This document shows positions 1 to 7,278 of a stretch of 15,937 bases of DNA, in pieces; the first letter of the stretch is position 1, and each line of letters starts with the position of its first letter. Source of the stretch: Glaciecola sp. UBA2563 (lineage in GTDB: Bacteria; Pseudomonadota; Gammaproteobacteria; Enterobacterales; Alteromonadaceae); contig DDLV01000111.1 in the NCBI GenBank assembly GCA_002340325.1, positions 1 to 15,937 of the forward strand, read 5' to 3'. Below the pieces are notes generated by a model. That model ran no database searches, was not told the origin of the DNA, and saw only the letters and a list, made by a program, of their open reading frames with translations. The position numbers were made by a program, and so were the translations under genes.

Positions 1-1158
1 TGAGCTTACCCATCCCTTTGAGACTATTACTTGTTAGATATCCAAAAGAGCTCAGTAAAATCATTCAAATCATCCACCGTGCTATTGCGACCGATATTAT
101 TCATCGAGCAGGGTACCTGAAGAAGCAGGCTAAGACAGGGACTGTGACTTATATCCAACGATTTGGTAGCGCGTTAAATCTCAACATCCATTTCCATATG
201 TTATTTCTTGAGGGCGTCGTCAAAATAGAGCAAGGCCAGACCAAATTCAAACGTGTAAAAGCCCCTAGCCATAGCGATATGGAGCGGCTAATCAACACTA
301 TCAGCCATCGCATCGCACAATATCTAGAAAAAGTAGGGCTGATCCATCGCGACATAGACAACACCTTTCTAAACTTGCCGATTGATGATGAAGACAGTTT
401 GCTGCAACTTCAAGCATCATCGGTCAGCTACCGTATTGCTGTAGGCAAGGATGCTGGTAAAAAAGTATTCAGCCTACAAACATTGCCAGCTAATGATCAC
501 GATAACTATGGACAACTAGCAAAGATATCTGGATTTAGCCTACATGCAGGGGTTTTTGCTGATACCCACCAAAAGGATAAACTAGAGCGATTATGTAGGT
601 ATATTGCAAGACCAGCGGTGAGTGAAAAACGCTTGAGCTTAACTTCCACAGGCAACGTCAGGTATGAACTTAAGACACCCTATACAGAAAGAACTACACA
701 TGTATTTTTTTCACCGATTGATTTCATAAGTAAACTGGCAGCCTTGGTGCCACCGCCTAGACTCAACCTAACTCGATTTTACGGGTTATTCGCCCCCCAA
801 TGCCAATGTCCGTGCAGAGGTCACGGCTTCGCGACGCGGTAAGAATAGCCCTCGCTTAGCAGAAAATCTAAAAGACTCTAATAGACCTTATCACGCTAGG
901 AGCATGGCATGGGCGCAAAGGTTAAAACGAGTATTCAATATTGACGTTACCATTTGCGAAGCGTGTGAGAGCAACAATGTCAAGATAATCGCCTGTATAA
1001 CTGAGCCTGCAATCATCGAGAAGATATTGACGCATCTGGATAAACTCGACTCAGCCATCACTGCAAATACACCTAGAGCACCACCGCTAAATGTATCAAC
1101 AGAAATTTCCCCAAACAACGACTACGTCATCCAACGGGATTTCGACTTTGGCACCTAA
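1..1158 (+). pseudogene. IS91-family transposase, 5'-truncated by the window edge and frameshifted
   Basis: This is a rolling-circle (HUH) transposase remnant. Reading is open from base 3, so the N-terminus lies outside the window. The HUH metal-binding motif is visible as HFHMLF near bases 188-205, and the conserved stretch RYIARPAVSEKRL (about 595-635) contains a probable catalytic tyrosine. The stretch LVPPPRLNLTRFYGLFAP (about 745-797) is typical of the C-terminal half in IS91 and ISCR relatives. At a run of six C (793-798) the frame breaks and stops at 840-842. Removing one C restores the frame from 799 to 1158, giving NANVRAEV and later MAWAQRLKRVFNIDV, IACI and EKILTHL, the usual family C-terminus. 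It is therefore one gene with a +1 insertion, presumably inactive. These elements can move neighbouring DNA, which fits the accessory character of the region. Confidence 0.9.
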
Positions 1159-1368
1159 AAACACTACCGGTAAATATTGCTTGAACACTCATGTGTTGAG
1201 GCATCACCTTTGACATATCACGCACAAGTTTTCAGTACTAATGGCCAGTTCACAAAGCTATCCTGAGAACTCTGAGCTCTCTCCTAATTACAAAACTTCA
1301 TTTTGTGGCACACGAAACAAGCCTTAAATTCAGCTGTCACAGAGGGTAGTAAATAGCTTTAATCTTTC

Positions 1369-1965
1369 TTATACTCTTTCATATTCTAAAAGGCCGATTT
1401 TGGGCATCATATATTGGATCTGAATGGAAATCACTCCAATACCAAACAATAAATATGAATAGGGTTGAGGGATAAAAGCGCTAATAAGGAAGACAAGGCC
1501 CAACAGAAAAAAGTTTTGGCTGGCCCTAGTTGCTAATCGACTGTCCTCAATGCCCAAATATGCAGTCCGATGATACAAAAATGCTATTATGAAACGATTG
1601 ACGGCATAGGCACTTGCAAAGTATGGCCATCCATTATTTTCCACGTTAGGTATTGCGGCGGCCATGAACATAACGGTAATGATTTGAGCTGCCATAATTA
1701 CTCTATGTTTTAGATCCGTACTTACATAGAGAGAATTGAAAACGCTCGAATCTGCCCACGAATACCATATGGCAATAAACAAGCAAACAAATACAGAGAA
1801 ACCAGAAATTGATAGATGTTCGGATAAATAATTACCAAGCATGAAAATCAAAACGACGTGTATCAAATCGTAAAACAGTTCAATCCAATGAACGCTTTGG
1901 TGAGTGCCCTCTTTGTCCATGTGGTGGTGTGGTTTTTGCCAAATTGATTGCTCTTGAGTGGACAT
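1369..1965 (-). CDS. LtrA-like membrane protein, half length
   Basis: The 198-residue product contains the motif HWIELFYDLIHVV, characteristic of the N-terminus of the LtrA (low temperature requirement A) family. Six hydrophobic segments follow, roughly FYDLIHVVLIFMLGNYL, SVFVCLFIAIWYSW, VIMAAQIITVMFMAAAI, YFASAYAVNRFIIAF, FFLLGLVFLISAF and YLLFGIGVISIQIQYM. Family members that I know of are about 350-400 residues with roughly twice as many segments, so this is either the N-terminal half of a truncated gene or a short variant. It ends in LLEYERV, and nothing family-like follows in any frame. The ATG at 1965 is preferred to a TTG at 1977; neither has a strong Shine-Dalgarno sequence. LtrA function is unclear. 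It lies about 210 bp from the IS91 remnant, which could account for truncation. Confidence 0.65.
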   Translation of the reverse strand: MSTQEQSIWQKPHHHMDKEGTHQSVHWIELFYDLIHVVLIFMLGNYLSEHLSISGFSVFVCLFIAIWYSWADSSVFNSLYVSTDLKHRVIMAAQIITVMFMAAAIPNVENNGWPYFASAYAVNRFIIAFLYHRTAYLGIEDSRLATRASQNFFLLGLVFLISAFIPQPYSYLLFGIGVISIQIQYMMPKIGLLEYERV

Positions 1966-2356
1966 AATAGGTCTCAATATTAAATAAAGGTTTGTGCTTT
2001 TATAAAAGTAGTGGAACTAGAATAACCAAACATCAAACTGTCTCGAGTAACAAGCAACATCTTCCCTTACGTTAATGCAATTTCAACTTCGCAGATCGTA
2101 ATCAAGGAATGACCATTTACAACCGAGTTGTACTGCACAAGCAAATTAGATTTTCTAAATGGAGAGCGAAGAACAACTCATAAAAAATTACATTATGAAA
2201 ATTCTTTCCTGTTGGAAGCCTCACATTTTGGACTCCCTAAACAGTGAATATTAGGCATCAACTATCAGTTTCGCTTATTATCGAGCGTAATGTTGAACTA
2301 TACGCCATAACACTAATTCAAAGTGTTATGGCGTATAGTTCTTCTGGAATCATGCT
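1966..2356. other. Gene-free stretch between LtrA-like gene and bicupin promoter
   Basis: No reading frame with a credible start and ribosome binding site was found. It should hold the leftward promoter of the LtrA-like gene, although no clear -35/-10 pair was seen. Its only striking structure is the perfect inverted repeat at 2295-2341. Confidence 0.5.
2295..2341. repeat. Perfect 20-bp inverted repeat with 7-nt loop
   Basis: The left arm (2295-2314, starting GAACTATACGCC) and right arm (2322-2341, ending GGCGTATAGTTC) are exact reverse complements separated by AATTCAA. There is no T-tract on either side, so it is not a typical intrinsic terminator in either direction. It sits between the leftward LtrA-like gene and the first operator of the rightward regulon. 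It could be a cruciform or regulator site, an RNA hairpin, or a miniature-repeat remnant. Confidence 0.85.
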
Positions 2357-2425
2357 ATCTACCTATTAATAGAAAGTTGTTGACATAAAGCTCATTTCCG
2401 ATAATATCTACCTATTAGTAGATAT
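2357..2425 (+). promoter_or_regulatory. Promoter with paired TetR-type operators, upstream of the bicupin gene
   Basis: Operator copy 1 is ATCTACCTATTAATAGAA (2357-2374). Copy 2 is ATCTACCTATTAGTAGAT (2406-2423), which extends to a perfect 8+8 bp palindrome around CTATTA (2404-2425). Between them lies a consensus -35 box TTGACA (2380-2385), with -10-like TAATAT (2402-2407) after 16 bp. The second operator overlaps the -10, so a bound repressor should block transcription. The operators start 49 bp apart, exactly as in the cassette at 3159-3225. Confidence 0.85.
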
Positions 2426-2441
2426 TAAAAGGTTTCTTAAT

Positions 2442-3152
2442 ATGAATCAGTCAAATCAAACCGAACTTTCAAATGAAGGCTATAACGCTGATTTTACTCA
2501 GCGAGTAGTAATCAGACCACAACACTATAAGTGGGTGCCATCACCAATGCCCGGAGTAGAGCGTATGAAGCTCGATCGCATAGGTGATGAGGTAGCCAGA
2601 GCTACTACTATTGTTCGCTATGAGCCTAACAGCGAGTTTTCTTCTCATACTCATTCTGGTGGAGAAGAATTCTTGGTGCTGGAAGGAGTTTTTTCAGATG
2701 AACACAAGGATTACCCAAAAGGCACTTATGTTAGGAATCCCATCGGAACCTCTCATCAACCTAAAATTGGTCCACAAGGCGCGATGATATTTGTCAAACT
2801 GCAGCAGTTCGCAACCAATGACACTAAACAGTTCAGTCTAGATACCAACAAGGCAGAATGGTATCAGGGCGCTGTGCCCGGTTTGAGCGTTATGCCATTG
2901 CATGATCATGAGGGTGAACATGTTGCATTGGTAAAATGGGAACCAAATACTAAATTTACGCCTCATCAGCATTTCGGAGGAGAAGAAATACTGGTTTTAG
3001 AAGGTACTTTCTACGATGAGCATGGAGAGTATCCGACTGGCTCGTGGCTGAGAAATCCGCATATGAGTAAACATGCTCCCTACACCAAGGAAGATGGTGC
3101 ATTAATTTATGTAAAAGTCGGACATTTGTTGAAAGAAGAAGGGATGCAATAA
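2442..3152 (+). CDS. Bicupin protein, ChrR-cupin-like
   Basis: The 236-residue protein is built from two cupin repeats. Repeat 1 carries the metal-binding set HTHSGGEE (H69, H71, E75/E76), then FLVLEGVFSDEHKDYPKGTYVRNP and H105. Repeat 2 carries HQHFGGEE (H175, H177, E181), then ILVLEGTFYDEHGEYPTGSWLRNP and H207/H211. The spacing H-x-H-x3-E with a later His is the usual cupin metal site, and the LEG-F-DE-x-YP-G wording matches the cupin domain of ChrR-type anti-sigma factors. The zinc-binding N-terminal anti-sigma domain of ChrR is absent, so a free-standing metal-dependent enzyme or sensor is more likely. The start is preceded by AAAAGG (2427-2432). Its own double-operator promoter lies just upstream, placing it under the adjacent TetR repressor. 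The reaction cannot be assigned. Confidence 0.88.
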   Translation: MNQSNQTELSNEGYNADFTQRVVIRPQHYKWVPSPMPGVERMKLDRIGDEVARATTIVRYEPNSEFSSHTHSGGEEFLVLEGVFSDEHKDYPKGTYVRNPIGTSHQPKIGPQGAMIFVKLQQFATNDTKQFSLDTNKAEWYQGAVPGLSVMPLHDHEGEHVALVKWEPNTKFTPHQHFGGEEILVLEGTFYDEHGEYPTGSWLRNPHMSKHAPYTKEDGALIYVKVGHLLKEEGMQ

Positions 3153-3158
3153 AAATTT

Positions 3159-3225
3159 ATCTATCTATTAGTAGAAATGTGTTGACAATAAAATATATCA
3201 TTGTATCATCTACCTATTGATAGAT
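3159..3225 (+). promoter_or_regulatory. Promoter with paired TetR-type operators, upstream of the tetR gene (autoregulation)
   Basis: Operator copy 1 is ATCTATCTATTAGTAGAA (3159-3176) and copy 2 is ATCTACCTATTGATAGAT (3208-3225). A -35 box TTGACA (3182-3187) and -10 box TATCAT (3204-3209) lie between them at 16-bp spacing. Operator, -35 and -10 offsets are identical to the cassette at 2357-2425. The first operator begins only 6 bp after the bicupin stop codon. Confidence 0.87.
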
Positions 3226-3240
3226 AACAAGAGCGGCAAA

Positions 3241-3813
3241 ATGACGAAATACAACGCAACGGCTCAAAAGCTTTTGGACGTCGCAGAGAGAAAAACACAA
3301 ACGCAAGGGTTTAATGCTTTTAGTTATAAAGACTTGCAAAATGAAGTGGGTGTTAAGACATCGAGCATACATTACTACTTCCCTTCTAAACAGGATTTAG
3401 CATTAGCTATGTCTGAGCGCTACATCTCGCGTTTTAATGAGGTGTTAAGCGAAATATCAGCAAGGGAAGAAAATGGCATCAATCGCTTAAGGGAGTTAGG
3501 TGACGTATACATAAATGAAGTTCGAAACGGTCGATTTTGCATGTGTGGAATGTTAGCAAGTGATATGCTTTCTCTGCCGGACAGTGTTAACGCGAGTATC
3601 TGTGAATTTTTCACATTGTTGGAAAATTGGATAGCCGAGTCGATTGACCTAGGTATAAAACAAGGATTTATCAGTAATTCGACTTCAATAGACGAAAGCG
3701 CAAAGCAATATTTATCATCACTAGAGGGCGCTATGCTAATAGCAAGAGCTAGAAATGATGCGGAATATTTAACACTAGTTGTGAATGTTTGCATTCAACA
3801 ACTAGAAAAGTAA
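3241..3813 (+). CDS. TetR/AcrR-family transcriptional repressor
   Basis: The 190-residue protein has the standard TetR layout. An N-terminal helix-turn-helix occupies roughly residues 24-56 (FSYKDLQNEVGVKTSSIHYYFPSKQDLA), with the family's YYFPSK recognition-helix end. An all-helical ligand and dimer domain follows. That domain contains RFCMCGMLASD with C100 and C102; a CxCGMLA stretch is common in one TetR subgroup, and the cysteines could sense electrophiles or oxidants, which is inference. The ATG at 3241 is chosen because the upstream in-frame TTG at 3217 lies inside the operator and practically at the expected transcription start. Paired operators flank its own promoter and those of its two neighbours, so it most likely represses all three units and is released by a small ligand. 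Its Shine-Dalgarno sequence (AGAGCGG) is weak. Confidence 0.93.
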   Translation: MTKYNATAQKLLDVAERKTQTQGFNAFSYKDLQNEVGVKTSSIHYYFPSKQDLALAMSERYISRFNEVLSEISAREENGINRLRELGDVYINEVRNGRFCMCGMLASDMLSLPDSVNASICEFFTLLENWIAESIDLGIKQGFISNSTSIDESAKQYLSSLEGAMLIARARNDAEYLTLVVNVCIQQLEK

Positions 3814-3820
3814 ACCCTAG

Positions 3821-3849
3821 CCAAATTAGTAAACTGTTTGGTTTTTTTT
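3821..3849 (+). terminator. Probable intrinsic terminator after tetR
   Basis: A short stem CCAAA (3821-3825) / TTTGG (3837-3841) with an 11-nt loop is followed by eight T (3842-3849). The stem is weak, but position and T-run fit termination just after the tetR stop at 3813. Confidence 0.6.
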
Positions 3850-3858
3850 AAAGAATTT

Positions 3859-3929
3859 ATCTATCTACTGATAGATTGTAGGTGCCTTGCGCTTTTTATT
3901 TTAACTTCAATATCTACCTACTAATAGGT
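3859..3929 (+). promoter_or_regulatory. Promoter with paired TetR-type operators, upstream of the SDR operon
   Basis: Operator copy 1 is ATCTATCTACTGATAGAT (3859-3876) and copy 2 is ATCTACCTACTAATAGGT (3912-3929). They start 53 bp apart rather than 49 as in the other two cassettes. The intervening promoter is weaker: a -35-like TTGCGC (3887-3892) and -10-like CAATAT (3908-3913) at 15 bp. Copy 2 keeps its place 4 bp after the start of the -10, as in the other cassettes. Confidence 0.75.
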
Positions 3930-3960
3930 ACTTTTAAACTTAACATATAAGGTGATTATT

Positions 3961-4734
3961 ATGACAACTCCAACTAAACAAACCGCACTCTTCATTGGTG
4001 GTTCTAAAGGAATGGCCCTAGCCTCGGCTAAGCTACTGGCAAACAGAGGAATCGACCTGGTGCTTGTAGCAAGAGGCGAGACTGGACTAGCCGAAGCGAA
4101 ACAAGAAATATTAAAAGAAGCAGAAGTTACTGTTGAAACAGTGACGCTCGATCTGTATGACCGATCCGCGGTAGATGTATTCATTTCAAAGTTAAATAGC
4201 GACTCCAGACACTTTAACTATTTAGTTAATGCAGCAGGATACTTCAAACCCACAACATTCTTGGAGCACTCAAGAGACGACTATCATACGCAGCTTGGAT
4301 TAAACGAATCAGTATTTTTTATCACTCAGGCAGTTGCACAAAATATGAAAGACAACGGTGGTGGGTCGATCGTCAACATTGGTTCAATGTGGGCAAAACA
4401 AGCAATTAAAGCGACTCCCTCTTCTGCCTATTCAATGGCAAAAGCAGGCCTGCATTCGCTTACTCAACACCTTGCTATGGAGTTGGCAGACGACAACATA
4501 CGTGTCAATGCTGTATCACCGGCAGTAGTCCTTACCACAATTTATAAAGCGTTTATCGATGAGAAGGAGATTCCAGAAGCATTAGCAGGATTTGATGGAT
4601 TTCATCCAATTGGTCGGATTGGCCAGCCACGAGATATCGCAAGCGTGATTGACTTCTTGTTATCTGACGAAGCGGCATGGGTGACAGGTGCTATATGGGA
4701 TGTGGACGGCGGCGTTATTGCTGGTCGAAATTAA
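3961..4734 (+). CDS. Short-chain dehydrogenase/reductase (SDR)
   Basis: The 257-residue protein is a classical-length SDR with a Rossmann fold and NAD(P)-linked oxidoreductase chemistry. Visible motifs are GGSKGMA (residues 13-19) at the nucleotide-binding loop, NAAG (90-93), catalytic S142, and Y157-S-M-A-K161 as the active-site YxxxK. VDGG near the C-terminus is also typical. The nucleotide loop departs from the usual GxxxGxG because the last glycine is A19. The ATG at 3961 has AAGG (3949-3952) 8 bp upstream and is preferred to an in-frame GTG at 3952 that overlaps this site. It is the first gene of the third operator-controlled unit, with a hairpin-terminator-like element just after its stop. 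The substrate, presumably an alcohol, ketone or aldehyde, cannot be told from sequence. Confidence 0.92.
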   Translation: MTTPTKQTALFIGGSKGMALASAKLLANRGIDLVLVARGETGLAEAKQEILKEAEVTVETVTLDLYDRSAVDVFISKLNSDSRHFNYLVNAAGYFKPTTFLEHSRDDYHTQLGLNESVFFITQAVAQNMKDNGGGSIVNIGSMWAKQAIKATPSSAYSMAKAGLHSLTQHLAMELADDNIRVNAVSPAVVLTTIYKAFIDEKEIPEALAGFDGFHPIGRIGQPRDIASVIDFLLSDEAAWVTGAIWDVDGGVIAGRN

Positions 4735-4742
4735 TTAATGTG

Positions 4743-4773
4743 TTGGCGGGCAAACCCCGCCAATCAATTTTTT
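4743..4773 (+). terminator. Intrinsic terminator or attenuator between SDR and hydrolase genes
   Basis: A perfect 8-bp stem TTGGCGGG (4743-4750) / CCCGCCAA (4756-4763) with loop CAAAC is followed by six T (4768-4773). The T-run abuts the AGGAG ribosome binding site (4774-4778) of the next gene. No separate promoter is evident after it, so it probably terminates part of the transcripts and lowers expression of the distal genes. Confidence 0.75.
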
Positions 4774-4785
4774 AGGAGTTATGTA

Positions 4786-5742
4786 ATGAAAATTTTAAAT
4801 ACAATCGTGTTTCTTCTGACTTTCAGTTTTTTTTCAAATGCAAATGCAGCTGCTGAGGCAAGTGAGAATTTTAAACTAAGCAACGTGCGTTATGGCATTG
4901 AGCAAGTGAATGGGCTGGATATATTTTATAGAGAAGCAGGTGATCCCACCAAACAGGCGATTGTTCTGCTACATGGTTTTCCATCATCATCACATATGTA
5001 TCGCGAAGTGTTGTCCAGATTAGGTGAAGACTATTACTTGGTAGCCCCAGACTACCCTGGTTTTGGTGACAGCAGTTTCCCCAGTTCAGACGAACACGAC
5101 TATACGTTTGATAATTTGGCAAAAACGATAGAGCAATTTCTCATTCAAAAGAATGTTCGCAACTATGCGCTGATGATTCACGATTATGGCGCTCCTGTTG
5201 GATTCAGAATTGCAATGAGTCAACCAGAACAGGTCAAGGCATTTATCGTTATGAACGGCAACGCCTATAAGGAAGGCATTAATGAACAAACATGGGCGCC
5301 TATCACGACCTACTGGAAAGACAAAGACAACAAGGAACTAGAGCAGACCATAATAGACAACGTGTTTTCTTATGTAGGCCTTCAATGGCAATATCAGCAT
5401 GGCACACGACAACCAACAACGATCCTGCCTGACAACTGGAATTTAGATTTCATGAAGTTATCAAGGCCAGGTCAATACAGAGTGCAGCTAGATTTGTTTT
5501 ATGACTACCAAAACAATGTAGCACTGTATCCCGAATGGCAAGCGTACTTGCGCGAAACACAACCACCTATGTTGATTGTGTGGGGCAAAAACGACGCATT
5601 CTTTCCAGTGTCGGGCGCAGAAGCGTATAAAAAAGATGTAAAAACCATTGATTTCCATATTTTAGATACGGGGCATTTCCCACTGGAAGAGGATGCAGAC
5701 GTTATTACTACGAAAATGCGACGTTTTCTTGAAGGATTATAA
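4786..5742 (+). CDS. Exported alpha/beta hydrolase with Asp nucleophile (epoxide hydrolase/dehalogenase-like)
   Basis: The 318-residue precursor begins with a Sec-type signal peptide, MKILNTIVFLLTFSFF followed by SNANA, probably cleaved near ANA|AA, so the enzyme should be periplasmic or secreted. The mature part is an alpha/beta hydrolase. It has oxyanion motif H63-G64-F, nucleophile elbow HDYGAP with D133 where serine hydrolases have Ser, acid D270 (GKNDAFF) and H297 (DTGHFP). An Asp nucleophile is the mark of epoxide hydrolases and haloalkane or haloacetate dehalogenases; the sequence does not decide which. The ATG at 4786 has AGGAG 7 bp upstream and opens on the signal peptide, unlike an in-frame TTA-proximal ATG at 4738 that lies in the hairpin leader. 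A periplasmic epoxide hydrolase under a TetR repressor recalls the Pseudomonas Cif/CifR system, but the sequence itself is not Cif-like in detail. Confidence 0.88.
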   Translation: MKILNTIVFLLTFSFFSNANAAAEASENFKLSNVRYGIEQVNGLDIFYREAGDPTKQAIVLLHGFPSSSHMYREVLSRLGEDYYLVAPDYPGFGDSSFPSSDEHDYTFDNLAKTIEQFLIQKNVRNYALMIHDYGAPVGFRIAMSQPEQVKAFIVMNGNAYKEGINEQTWAPITTYWKDKDNKELEQTIIDNVFSYVGLQWQYQHGTRQPTTILPDNWNLDFMKLSRPGQYRVQLDLFYDYQNNVALYPEWQAYLRETQPPMLIVWGKNDAFFPVSGAEAYKKDVKTIDFHILDTGHFPLEEDADVITTKMRRFLEGL

Positions 5743-5812
5743 GAACGACAAATCGGCAATAAGACCTGTAGTTCCAGCGAATGCGCCATGACCTTATTAA
5801 TTGGAGAAAACA

Positions 5813-7252
5813 ATGAAAGCTGAAAGAAACGTGGAAGTCGCAATCATTGGCGCAGGCAGTGCGGGAATGAGGGCCTATAGAGAAGTATCAAAACAAACTG
5901 ATTCTGTGGTTTTGATTGAAGGAAGTGATTACGGCACAACATGCGCAAGTGTAGGCTGTATGCCATCTAAACTACTGATTGCTGCAGCTGAGGCTGCGCA
6001 TTTAGGAGAATACAGTCACGAATTTGGCGTTCACTATGGCGATAAAGCAATAGACGGTAAAGCAGTCATGGCCCGTGTGCGAAATGAGCGAGACCGATTT
6101 GTCGGTTTCGTTGTGGACGATATAGAAAATTGGCCCGCAACTCACAAAATAAAGGGCTATGCAAAATTTATAAGCGATCATCGACTACAAATTGACGATG
6201 GCACCATTGTTAATGCCGATAGAATTATAATTGCCACGGGCTCGCGTCCCAATATTTCATCGACTTTCGAGGCACTTGGTGACCGATTGATCGTTAATGA
6301 TGATGTATTTTCATGGCAAGATTTACCAAAATCTGTCGCGGTATTTGGTGCAGGCGTGATAGGGTTGGAGTTAGGTCAAGCATTGAGCCGTCTGGGTGTA
6401 AAGGTTACGCTTTTCGGTCGAAACAATGATGTAGGACCTCTTACCGATGTAAGTGTTATCTCTAAAGCCACCGAGATTTTCACTAAAGAATTCAACTTTA
6501 TCCCACATGCAGACAGTGTTGGCTTTGCATTGCATGAAGATGGCGTGATTATTGATTATGTAGTGTCCTATGAAAAACACAAAGACACATTTGAATTTGT
6601 ATTAGCAGCAACTGGTAGAACACCCAACTTGGATAAGTTGAGTCTCGACAACACAAGTATTGATATAGATTGTCACGGTATACCTGAATTTGACATGCAT
6701 ACTGGACGAGTGGGTAGTAGCCATATTTTTATTGCTGGTGATGTCAATAATGTCCTGCCATTGCTTCACGAAGCGTCAGATGAGGGACAAATTGCTGGGT
6801 ATAACGCGGCGCATTACCCACAAATACGGCGCTTCAAAAAAAGCACACCAATCAGCGTGGTGTTTTCTGATCCTCAAATCATGATGGTTGGAAAGTCGTT
6901 TGCTGAGCTACAGCAATCCAATGTTGATTTCGAAGCGGCTGAGTTAGATTGGAAAGGCCAAGGACGTTCTCGAGTAATGCTGTTAAATCAAGGTTTACTG
7001 CGAGTCTATGGCGAGAAAAATACTGGCCGCTTTTTAGGTGCCGAAATGATTGGTCCAAGAGCAGAGCATCTGGCACATCTTTTGGCCTGGTCAGTCCAAT
7101 CTAACTTAACGGTAACAGAGATGTTAGAACGTCCGTTTTATCACCCGGTATTTGAAGAGGGACTTCGCACGGCATTACGTTTGCTTAACCATAAGCTAGA
7201 GATGGGTGAATTACCGCCAGCGAGATGCATCGACTGTGGTCCCGGTGCGTAG
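5813..7252 (+). CDS. Dihydrolipoyl dehydrogenase-like FAD disulfide oxidoreductase
   Basis: The 479-residue flavoprotein belongs to the pyridine nucleotide-disulfide oxidoreductase class I family. It shows the FAD-binding GAGSAG (residues 13-18), redox-active pair C44-ASVG-C49 followed by MPSK, the ATGSRP motif, the NAD(P)-binding GAGVIG (179-184) and the second FAD motif IFIAGDVN. The C-terminal dimerisation domain has FYHPVFEEGLRTALR with active-site H444 and E448/E449. The subgroup wording HPVFEEG differs from the HPT-SE of the E3 subunits of 2-oxoacid dehydrogenases, and no such complex is encoded nearby, so a stand-alone reductase is likely. The protein ends with RCIDCGPGA, placing a CxxC (C472, C475) at the extreme C-terminus. 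The ATG at 5813 has GGAG 6 bp upstream. It follows the hydrolase by 70 bp without a terminator, so is probably cotranscribed. Confidence 0.9.
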   Translation: MKAERNVEVAIIGAGSAGMRAYREVSKQTDSVVLIEGSDYGTTCASVGCMPSKLLIAAAEAAHLGEYSHEFGVHYGDKAIDGKAVMARVRNERDRFVGFVVDDIENWPATHKIKGYAKFISDHRLQIDDGTIVNADRIIIATGSRPNISSTFEALGDRLIVNDDVFSWQDLPKSVAVFGAGVIGLELGQALSRLGVKVTLFGRNNDVGPLTDVSVISKATEIFTKEFNFIPHADSVGFALHEDGVIIDYVVSYEKHKDTFEFVLAATGRTPNLDKLSLDNTSIDIDCHGIPEFDMHTGRVGSSHIFIAGDVNNVLPLLHEASDEGQIAGYNAAHYPQIRRFKKSTPISVVFSDPQIMMVGKSFAELQQSNVDFEAAELDWKGQGRSRVMLLNQGLLRVYGEKNTGRFLGAEMIGPRAEHLAHLLAWSVQSNLTVTEMLERPFYHPVFEEGLRTALRLLNHKLEMGELPPARCIDCGPGA

Positions 7253-7278
7253 GTTAAAAACCAAAAGGAGAATATGTG

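Noticed and set aside
1184..1197. AACAC-TCAT-GTGTT hairpin as the IS91 terminus
   Set aside because: A 5-bp stem is too short, and no recognised IS91 end sequence was seen. The true end cannot be placed.
3217..3240. Longer TetR protein from a TTG at 3217
   Set aside because: The codon lies inside the second operator and at the expected transcription start, leaving no room for a ribosome binding site. The ATG at 3241 is more reasonable.
3420..3794. Leftward 124-codon frame opposite tetR
   Set aside because: It is entirely antisense to a well-supported TetR gene and lacks its own motifs or ribosome binding site.
2357..3929. CRISPR-like repeats made of the recurring ATCTACCTATTAGTAGAT units
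   Set aside because: Only six copies in three widely spaced pairs, each framing a promoter. They are operators, not repeat-spacer units.
4738..4785. N-terminal extension of the exported hydrolase from 4738
   Set aside because: It would be encoded by the terminator hairpin and would bury the signal peptide. The ATG at 4786 has a good AGGAG.
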